Positions 45,551 to 51,360 of a stretch of DNA of 55,372 nt are shown piece by piece (position 1 is the first letter of the stretch; each line of letters opens with the position of its first letter). Source of the DNA: a virus. The stretch is taken from positions 1-55,372 of the IMG/VR virus record IMGVR_UViG_3300034071_002180; one strand, given 5' to 3'. The position numbers were made by a program, and so were the translations under genes. The notes beneath the pieces were generated by a model. The model was not told the DNA's origin and searched no databases. It worked only from the letters and a program-made list of their open reading frames with translations.

Positions 45551-45665
45551 TATCCTTAAACATTGACGCTATAATTCTTTCATCTGCAGCATTGATTGCT
45601 TCCCCAGATTTTTCTATCTGTCTAAAGGCCCAACTGCTTGCGTTTTTCAGTAGCCGAAATAGCAT
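45528..45665 (-). CDS. hidden 45-residue helical protein
   Basis: MLFRLLKNASSWAFRQIEKS... bridges the gap and overlaps the APS-kinase-like gene by 44 nt and the DUF2061 gene by 23 nt. GGGGG lies ~9 nt before the ATG. Amphipathic, charged C-terminus. Likely real because otherwise no gene would start in the gap. Confidence 0.5.
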   Translation of the reverse strand: MLFRLLKNASSWAFRQIEKSGEAINAADERIIASMFKDNDERKEK

Positions 45666-46380
45666 GAATGTCTGCCCCCAAATCTACTTGTTCAATCTTG
45701 TATCCAACATCTCTACCATATACAATGTTGGTAATGTTTGGTAGTCTTAATACTAATGCACCATCCATAAATTCATCCTTGGCAATATATTCTTTTACCT
45801 GATCGAACTTAAGTGGATCTTTCTCGCTTGTATTGTATGTATTACGTACTCCCAGCAAAACCTGCTCTGTTCTCTTCCCTGCCTCTTTGTAAAGAGCGTG
45901 ATGTCCTTCATGCCATGGCTGATATCTGCCCAGCATAAGGGTTGTAGGGGCTGTCCAGTCGTGTAACTGGCAAGCAGCAATGATAAGGTCAGCCTCTTCT
46001 TCTACTGTCATCCCACAGGGGATTCTGACATCGCATGACTCTGGGTCTTCCCACATCTTGTTTGTGTCTTCAAATCTTCCAGACTCAATTCTGTCTACCC
46101 AAATTAAAATATCTGGCTTGCCAAATGCTGCACGAGTCAAGTCGGTAGGGCACACAAAGTCAACTATCACTGGAGCAACTCCCTGCTTAGCAATAAGTCT
46201 TGCCATGTCCCCCATACGTCTTGCCTGTTCAATTCTATCTTCAGGGCTAAAACCTAAGTCTGAGTTTACTGTTGCACGGACCTCATCTGCATTAAGGTGA
46301 ATGGCGTTAATTCTTTCTTTGAGTGCCTTGGCCAACTCTGTCTTACCAGCACCTGGCAGACCAATAATCTGAATAATCAT
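45622..46380 (-). CDS. APS kinase-like / nucleotidyltransferase fusion
   Basis: 252 residues, two domains. Residues ~1-130: Walker A IIGLPGAGKTELAK and HLNADEVRATVNSDLGFSPE followed by DRIEQARRMGDMARLIAKQG, the adenylylsulfate-kinase signature (DGDxxR, LGFSxxDRxxNxRR). Residues ~145-252: LGRYQPWHEGHHALYKEAGK with HxGH as HEGHH, a cytidylyl/NMN-adenylyl-type nucleotidyltransferase, ending with ISATEKRKQ in place of ISSTxIR. Might yield PAPS for the adjacent sulfotransferase, or an NDP-activated sugar. Starts in an ATGA overlap. Confidence 0.82.
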   Translation of the reverse strand: MIIQIIGLPGAGKTELAKALKERINAIHLNADEVRATVNSDLGFSPEDRIEQARRMGDMARLIAKQGVAPVIVDFVCPTDLTRAAFGKPDILIWVDRIESGRFEDTNKMWEDPESCDVRIPCGMTVEEEADLIIAACQLHDWTAPTTLMLGRYQPWHEGHHALYKEAGKRTEQVLLGVRNTYNTSEKDPLKFDQVKEYIAKDEFMDGALVLRLPNITNIVYGRDVGYKIEQVDLGADIHAISATEKRKQLGL

Positions 46381-46940
46381 TCTTCACCTATCTCTGTGTT
46401 TGGCATAATGTCAATTAACAAATGCACTCTGTCAATTTTGCTACTGTTTTCTACTGAGTGTACTCTTGAGTTGTTAATCTCCCAGCATTCTCCTTCTGAC
46501 ATGTTAATTTTTTCTGATCCAACAGTAAAAAAAGTCTGGTCTGATGTAATAATTGGTATGTGATGCCTTCTTGAGGAAAGCAAATACTCACCACTATCAG
46601 AATGTGCAGAAATATTATGTCCTGCTTTTAATTTTATAAAAAGAACATTGCTCCTAATTCCATTATGCTTTAGTTCCAAGTCTTTAATAATTGGATTAAT
46701 CATGTCAAGTAGTGTTTTGTCATTGCTTTTTTCTTCAACAACAAGAGGTTCTCCTTGTTTCCAAGCAAGATTTGTTTTGTATACAAAGTAAGAATTAGTG
46801 TCTTTGTGTGCTTGGAAAATATCTTGTCTTGATGTATCAATAAACCATTCATCAGAAAAATTATTAATATATTTTTGGATTGATGATATATCATAGTTTC
46901 CAAAAAAATTAAAGTTAAAGTTTTCTGACAACTTGTTCAT
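46377..46940 (-). CDS. aspartyl/asparaginyl beta-hydroxylase-like 2OG oxygenase
   Basis: 187 residues. LKAGHNISAHSDSGEYL contains H-x-D (HSD); RRHHIPIITSDQTFFTVGSE, MSEGECWEINNSRVHSVENS supplies the PF05118 core (H-x-P-L/I...WxxxN...H-x-V-x-N). Hydroxylates Asp/Asn or Pro side chains, typically in cytoplasm or Golgi-like settings. Coupled with the APS-kinase fusion. Confidence 0.82.
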   Translation of the reverse strand: MNKLSENFNFNFFGNYDISSIQKYINNFSDEWFIDTSRQDIFQAHKDTNSYFVYKTNLAWKQGEPLVVEEKSNDKTLLDMINPIIKDLELKHNGIRSNVLFIKLKAGHNISAHSDSGEYLLSSRRHHIPIITSDQTFFTVGSEKINMSEGECWEINNSRVHSVENSSKIDRVHLLIDIMPNTEIGEE

Positions 46941-46941
46941 T

Positions 46942-47172
46942 TTAACTAACTAATTTTTCTCGTTCGTCAACAATGCTAAGCGCAAAAGACATCATCTTCT
47001 TATATCCTTCAGAACTATCCATAATCTTATTATAGTGATGACCACAAAACATTAGGTCTCCAGAGATGCCAGTTACCTGAACTAGAGCCTCCGCACTACA
47101 AGAGTCACACCTATCCAATGGAGATAGTCTCCACTGCTTTATTTCTACTGCTTCATCAATCATTGTCTTCAT
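46942..47172 (-). CDS. DUF7455-like zinc-binding protein
   Basis: 76 residues from ATG 47172. WRLSPLDRCDSCSAEALVQV...LMFCGHHYNK is the DUF7455 pattern (L-x-x-LDRCDxCxAxAxV ... FCxHH), common in Actinobacteria. CxxC plus C-x-H-H bind zinc. Overlap with further start at 47217 is possible but lacks a ribosome site. Confidence 0.75.
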   Translation of the reverse strand: MKTMIDEAVEIKQWRLSPLDRCDSCSAEALVQVTGISGDLMFCGHHYNKIMDSSEGYKKMMSFALSIVDEREKLVS

Positions 47173-47182
47173 AGTATACTGC

Positions 47183-47368
47183 CTATTTCTTTCTATTATC
47201 AGTGGAATAAAATCCACTACCGTTGAAAACTGCTCCTACATTAGAGTATACACGAACTAAGGTATGATTGCAAGTCTCACAGACATATCCAGGATCGTTA
47301 TCTTTTATTGAACGCTCTTTAGTGTAGCGTTTTGCACATGGCATGCAATCATATTCGTACAGTGCCAT
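47183..47368 (-). CDS. FmdB-type zinc-ribbon protein
   Basis: 61 residues: MALYEYDCMPCAKRYTKERS..., CETC, VGAVFNGSGFYSTDNRKK. All features of the FmdB/CxxC_CxxC_SSSS family (YEYxCxxC, CxxC, F-x-GSGFYxTD). A small cytoplasmic zinc protein, possibly regulatory. Confidence 0.85.
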   Translation of the reverse strand: MALYEYDCMPCAKRYTKERSIKDNDPGYVCETCNHTLVRVYSNVGAVFNGSGFYSTDNRKK

Positions 47369-47371
47369 GCG

Positions 47372-47479
47372 TTACTTCTTCTTTTTTGCTTTTACTGTCC
47401 AGACTGGTGCATTGAGATTGTCTCCACCCCATTCATATCCAAGTGTTTTAACAACAAACCTAATAAATTTAATACGCAT
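47372..47479 (-). CDS. 35-residue basic peptide
   Basis: MRIKFIRFVVKTLGYEWGGD... ending in KAKKKK. TAATG overlap with the DUF2061 gene; three bases from fmdB-like. No family recognised. Confidence 0.5.
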   Translation of the reverse strand: MRIKFIRFVVKTLGYEWGGDNLNAPVWTVKAKKKK

Positions 47480-47697
47480 TATTTTACCTTGTGTCCAAAC
47501 TTTGCCCAGACTCTCTCATGTAGGTAATAGAATGTCATTTCTAATGCCATGTATGAAAGTGCATATAGTCCAACATACTCCCATTCAGCCTCACCATAAA
47601 TTATATGGCTTGCTGCAAATAAAATTCCAGAAACAAAAGTAAAATGTACAAATGGCCAACTGATTGTTTTTAGTACTGATTTCTTTTTAGATTCCAT
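47479..47697 (-). CDS. DUF2061-like membrane protein, copy 3
   Basis: 72 residues: MESKKKSVLKTISWPFVHFT..., second helix, then FYYLHERVWAKFGHKVK. Same K-x-x-SW ... HERVW layout as the two copies at 45144-45550. Starts in a TAATG overlap with the endolysin gene, so may aid lysis or membrane change. Confidence 0.7.
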   Translation of the reverse strand: MESKKKSVLKTISWPFVHFTFVSGILFAASHIIYGEAEWEYVGLYALSYMALEMTFYYLHERVWAKFGHKVK

Positions 47698-48335
47698 TAT
47701 AGTGCTACCTGAGCCTTTCCTCCGCCACCAGATGACTTCTTTGCAGCAGGCTTTGCAGCCTTCTTTGGTGCTGGTGTTGATGTTGTTGCAGATGCTGTTA
47801 CCTTGTTTAGTAGTGGAGCATTTTCTTCTCCAGTGTATACTGGACGACCCCAACCAACTACGGCGTTAACTAACTTCTTCTTATTGTTCTTCACATATGC
47901 ACGAGTCTTCTCAACACACATTCCGCCGTTGCGCTGATCTCCCTTTGCAGTTCCTGAAGTGTTTCCTTCAATAACTTGAATTGTTCCATCGCCGTTGTTC
48001 TTAATGCAAAGACCAACATGTGAAATACGATTTACGCCATCTTCTGGGAAATCAAAATAGATCCAGTCTCCTGGTGTTGGATCATCATTACGAGCATCTG
48101 ACCAACGCTCAGCCTTCTTAAACCAATCTGCTGCTGCTACTGTTGATGCAGACTTAGGGAATGACTTTACTCCCGCAGTAAATGCTGTCCAAGAAACGAA
48201 TGACTGGCACCATGGTTGGAAATTAACCTTGATCCATGCTCCGTACTTTGTTTCGTTATCTTTAGGGCCTTCAATTGTGCCCAATTCTTTTTTTGCAACC
48301 TCTATAATTGCTTCTACTGATCCTTTTGCAGCCAT
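47697..48335 (-). CDS. CHAP-domain endolysin
   Basis: 212 residues. The CHAP cysteine-peptidase core is clear: PWCQSFVSWTAF with catalytic Cys43, NRISHVGLCIKN with catalytic His, then IEGNTSG with the Asn/Glu. It should cut the peptide cross-links of peptidoglycan. The C-terminal ~45 residues are an Ala/Thr/Pro/Lys linker ending AKKSSGGGGKAQVAL, a tail shared with the holin-like protein at 41146. No signal peptide. AAGGAGG lies 5 nt before the ATG. Confidence 0.88.
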   Translation of the reverse strand: MAAKGSVEAIIEVAKKELGTIEGPKDNETKYGAWIKVNFQPWCQSFVSWTAFTAGVKSFPKSASTVAAADWFKKAERWSDARNDDPTPGDWIYFDFPEDGVNRISHVGLCIKNNGDGTIQVIEGNTSGTAKGDQRNGGMCVEKTRAYVKNNKKKLVNAVVGWGRPVYTGEENAPLLNKVTASATTSTPAPKKAAKPAAKKSSGGGGKAQVAL

Positions 48336-48391
48336 GATTACCTCCTTATAGGTATCTTTATCTTATTATATCACAATAGGCGTTGCCCTGC

Positions 48392-48979
48392 CTATAGGGT
48401 TTCCCACTTAAAGTGTTTTCTATATTTTTCTAAATCAACAATATTTGGATCCACCCACCAATCTTCATGGTACTCTCTTACTACCAATGAATAACCTAAT
48501 GAATCCAAAATCTCTCTTTGAGCATCTCTCATTGCAATATTTCTCCAGTACATGTTTGCATCATGCTCAAATGTAATAACCGTAAACCTGTATTTATTTA
48601 GCGGTACTGCAATCAATCCATGCAAAGATAGATAATGATTTCCGTCTGGCCTTCCGTTAAGTTTGTATCCAGAATCAATATCAACCTGCAAGTAATCTAT
48701 CTGATTAGGAAAATTATTTTCTTCAAAGTATTTAATGTAATCAAACTTTGTGGCATCTCCAAGGATGCAAGGGTTCTTTCTGTTTTCTGTTATTTCTTTA
48801 TGTAGTTCTGGAACTATCTCAAAGGATACGCCATTCCAGTCAAACTCTGTTTCTAGTCTATATGTATTGCTACCATTTTTAGAGTGATATGCTCCTAGTT
48901 CTACATAGTATCCCCCAGTTTTTTGATCCATGAGGTCTATAACAAACTCTTCTTGTCTGCTTGTTGGTTGAAATTGCAT
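48392..48979 (-). CDS. FkbM-family methyltransferase
   Basis: 195 residues from ATG 48979 (GAAAGG upstream). GGYYVELGAYHSKNGSNTYR is a SAM-binding motif I with its typical 'HG..SNT' continuation; YLQVDIDSGY is motif III. FkbM-type enzymes O-methylate sugars. It lies just past tRNA-Asn and heads a small group with the endolysin. Confidence 0.8.
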   Translation of the reverse strand: MQFQPTSRQEEFVIDLMDQKTGGYYVELGAYHSKNGSNTYRLETEFDWNGVSFEIVPELHKEITENRKNPCILGDATKFDYIKYFEENNFPNQIDYLQVDIDSGYKLNGRPDGNHYLSLHGLIAVPLNKYRFTVITFEHDANMYWRNIAMRDAQREILDSLGYSLVVREYHEDWWVDPNIVDLEKYRKHFKWETL

Positions 48980-49003
48980 TGTGTTCCTTTCGGTAGTTTT
49001 CCG

Positions 49004-49076
49004 CTGCCCCACCTGGCCTCGATCCAGGGACATCCGAATTAACAGTTCGGCACTCTACCATCTGAGTTATAGGGCA
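49004..49076 (-). tRNA. tRNA-Asn (GTT)
   Basis: Minus-strand cloverleaf: acceptor TGCCCTA/TGGGGCA, D stem ACTC/GAGT, anticodon arm CCGAA-ctGTTaa-TTCGG, T arm CCTGG-atcgagg-CCAGG (A instead of T at loop position 54). Discriminator G, no CCA. Confidence 0.9.
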
Positions 49077-49111
49077 TAGAAGGCAGTTTTAGTCATGCCC
49101 AGGACATTCGT

Positions 49112-49990
49112 CTAGTTGCGACTATACGAAACTGTATTAATTACAATCTTTGGAAGAGCATTAAAATACTCTTGAAAAGTTTTGTATGTATTATTTTTTA
49201 AGTATGTTGTTGCTGAAACAACTGTGGCTCCTGAAGATCCAGAAAGATTAAACTTAGCAGTAGGAATAGTTCCCTTGTAAATTTCTAATGCTCCGAATGT
49301 AACAATATCGAGTCCAGGACCTCTGTTTGTTGCTTTTTCAAGTAGCAAAGATGTGGCTGTAGTTAATGCTCCAACACCAATAGCCCCAGGAGTACATGCA
49401 GGCCAACCAATAACATCAGATCGAGCATGATTTCCTGTTGCAACAAATACTGGAATATTCTTTGCGTTTAATAAAGAAACTGCTCCAGTAGTGACATTGT
49501 CAAAGTTTGGACTATTTACATTGCATCGACTAAGGTTTCCTGTATCTACTGCAGCCTGACTAATAGATAGTGCGTCAATACTATACTTATCTGAGTTTTT
49601 TGATACCCAATCAATTGCAGCGACCAAAGACTCTGGTCTGTTTGCTGAAGAGCCTGAAGCGGTAACATTTGAGTATCTAATAAAAACAATCTTTACGCTA
49701 GGATCAACCTTGAGCGCTGCCTTTGTCATCCAGTCTCCGTGGTGTGTTCCGTCATTGAGAGATTTTGGCCATACAACTGCGCTGGCTGCGCCTGGACCCT
49801 CTACAAAGTTAGTCTTGTTTGGACAAGATAGGTTTTGTGAGAAACATACTTCATAAATAATAGATGAGAAATTTTTTGAATCAATGGCTGTGTCAATAAT
49901 AGCCAAAACCTTTTGATCTTGTGCCTGTGCTGGTGCAAGTGCTGTAAATGCAATTGCGATTGATAGTAGTGCTAGTAGTGTCTTCTTCAT
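49112..49990 (-). CDS. secreted subtilisin-like (S8) protease
   Basis: 292 residues with signal peptide MKKTLLALLSIAIAFTALAP...QAQ. The S8 triad is seen in order: Asp in LAIIDTAID, His in DGTHHGDWMT, Ser in NLSGSSGATVV (GSS for GTS), with oxyanion Asn in VFVATGNHA. No prodomain is obvious, so it may be directly active. It may digest host surface protein or mature phage fibres outside the cell. AAGGAG precedes the ATG. Phage-borne secreted proteases are unusual. Confidence 0.85.
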   Translation of the reverse strand: MKKTLLALLSIAIAFTALAPAQAQDQKVLAIIDTAIDSKNFSSIIYEVCFSQNLSCPNKTNFVEGPGAASAVVWPKSLNDGTHHGDWMTKAALKVDPSVKIVFIRYSNVTASGSSANRPESLVAAIDWVSKNSDKYSIDALSISQAAVDTGNLSRCNVNSPNFDNVTTGAVSLLNAKNIPVFVATGNHARSDVIGWPACTPGAIGVGALTTATSLLLEKATNRGPGLDIVTFGALEIYKGTIPTAKFNLSGSSGATVVSATTYLKNNTYKTFQEYFNALPKIVINTVSYSRN

Positions 49991-50009
49991 TGTGTTCTCC
50001 TTGTTGTTG

Positions 50010-50228
50010 TTATTGTTTGATTTTTAAAACTACTTGGCAAGGGTCTCCGCCCTCTTCCCATTCTTGTTGTTCTTCATCTGTCATATAGGGATCTCCCTCA
50101 TGAGTATTGCAGAACGGCTCTGTTACCCATCCCCGCTCAATTCCGTTTTCAAGCCAGATCTCAAACTCATCAAAGTCTGACTCTATGTTCTGAATGTCCT
50201 TTAGGATCTCTTCAAATTCTTCGCTCAT
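50010..50228 (-). CDS. 72-residue acidic protein, actinophage type
   Basis: MSEEFEEILKDIQNIESDFD..., then GWVTEPFCNTHEGDPYMTDE and GDPCQVVLKI. The W-x-T-x-P-x-C-x-T-H-x-G pattern recurs in actinophage small proteins. Leaderless: TATACT 50235-50240 is 6 nt before the ATG. Confidence 0.65.
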   Translation of the reverse strand: MSEEFEEILKDIQNIESDFDEFEIWLENGIERGWVTEPFCNTHEGDPYMTDEEQQEWEEGGDPCQVVLKIKQ

Positions 50229-50243
50229 ATTATAAGTATACCC

Positions 50244-50768
50244 CTAAGCGCTTATGATGTCAACTGGTCCCATGCATGATGGGTTAAATTTAATAGCAGC
50301 ATTTACTGCTTGCATTACTCTATTCCTTGCATTTTTCTGCTTATCTGTTGCATACAAAACCCCATAAGCATACTCTGCGCCAGAGCCCATGGCAAGATAT
50401 GGAAGTGTGTACTTAGATAAAGACATATCTCCAGAACTGTGTTCATAGATGTTTCCACGAACTGCAATAATTAAACCAAGGTCTCCATCTTTAGATGTGT
50501 CTACCCAGAACTCATTATAGAATTCACGCAGTTCTTTAATAAACCTTGTCTGCATAAACCTATCTGTATCTTTAATGTTAGGTGCAGTTGGTTTAAAGTT
50601 GTAACGGATTCTTTCTCCGTCCATTGATCCAGCATATCCAATTAAGTATGGACCTATCTTCCAAACCTTTGGTGCTTCAAGTGCTAGAATGGTACCATCA
50701 TCTGATGCTCCACGATCTCCAGCCATGTAAATTTTATCTTCATGGCGTACAACTGCAATACAGGTCAT
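50244..50768 (-). CDS. proteasome beta-subunit-like Ntn hydrolase
   Basis: 174 residues. MTCIAVVRHEDKIYMAGDRG is the N-terminal strand pair of 20S proteasome/HslV-type hydrolases, with Thr2 as candidate nucleophile after Met removal and the D-R (AGDRG) following; YLAMGSGAEYAYGVLYA matches the G-S-G-x-x-Y-A helix. No alpha subunit or ATPase was seen here. Seen in some tailed phages near structural genes. GGAGAGGG lies before the ATG; an AGCCCTCTC/GAGAGGGCT inverted repeat brackets the TATACT box. Confidence 0.75.
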   Translation of the reverse strand: MTCIAVVRHEDKIYMAGDRGASDDGTILALEAPKVWKIGPYLIGYAGSMDGERIRYNFKPTAPNIKDTDRFMQTRFIKELREFYNEFWVDTSKDGDLGLIIAVRGNIYEHSSGDMSLSKYTLPYLAMGSGAEYAYGVLYATDKQKNARNRVMQAVNAAIKFNPSCMGPVDIISA

Positions 50769-50845
50769 GACAGAGCCCTCTCCAGATAGGTGATACTTAA
50801 GTATACCATTGCCTAGAGAGGGCTGTCAACTACCGTCAATAATGA

Positions 50846-51130
50846 CTAATTAGCCTTTTTGTCTACCGTCTTAAACGCATCATTGATCTCTGCCAATGTG
50901 AGTTTTCCATCGTCCAAAAAAGCCCTTGCCAGTCTTTCAATGACTGTTGCTACGCCTAATAGTCCTGCTAAGAATACTGCCTGCATTGTGTCAATTCCAA
51001 CCACTGCCCCAGCACCAAGTACTGACAGACCAGATGCTGCAAAGACTGCTAGGATTCTCATTAAAATATTAGTGATTGCCTTTTGTGGGTGCTCCTTCTT
51101 AGGAGGCTCTACTACCTTTTTAGTTGCCAT
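50846..51130 (-). CDS. holin-like membrane protein
   Basis: 94 residues from ATG 51130 (AAAGGAGG upstream). Basic N-terminus MATKKVVEPPKKEHPQKA, two helices (NILMRILAVFAASGLSVLGAG and TMQAVFLAGLLGVATVIE) and a short charged tail DKKAN. A class II-holin layout. Pairs with the membrane protein directly upstream. Confidence 0.6.
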   Translation of the reverse strand: MATKKVVEPPKKEHPQKAITNILMRILAVFAASGLSVLGAGAVVGIDTMQAVFLAGLLGVATVIERLARAFLDDGKLTLAEINDAFKTVDKKAN

Positions 51131-51132
51131 GT

Positions 51133-51360
51133 TTAGTCCTCCTTTCTTAGCGGGATTGTGATAAGCCAGATTACTGTGGTTGCAAGTACTGCAATACCAA
51201 CAATGTCTCTTGCTGATCCCGTCAAAGTTAGCCATGCAATAAAGAAGCCAAGGAGGGTAAATGCCTGTGCAATTAATTCCATTCCTGCATCTTTAAACCA
51301 TTTCATTAATCCCTTTAGCATTTTGCCTACCAGGTTTATGGCCTTATTGATTATTTTCAT
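51133..51360 (-). CDS. small membrane protein, possible holin partner
   Basis: 75 residues; amphipathic N-terminus MKIINKAINLVGKMLKGLMK, then two helices (TLLGFFIAWLTLTGSARD; VGIAVLATTVIWLITI). Starts in an ATGA overlap with the PA14 protein, AAGGAGG upstream. Could be holin or antiholin. Confidence 0.55.
   Translation of the reverse strand: MKIINKAINLVGKMLKGLMKWFKDAGMELIAQAFTLLGFFIAWLTLTGSARDIVGIAVLATTVIWLITIPLRKED

Noticed and set aside
47223-47236. GAAAACTGCTC, similar to the right arm of the CCT hairpin
   Set aside because: No GAGCA arm or CCT upstream, and it lies inside the FmdB-like coding region.
50773-50821. AGCCCTCTC/GAGAGGGCT inverted repeat as a terminator
   Set aside because: It brackets the -10 box of the proteasome-like gene and lacks a T tract, so an operator is more likely.
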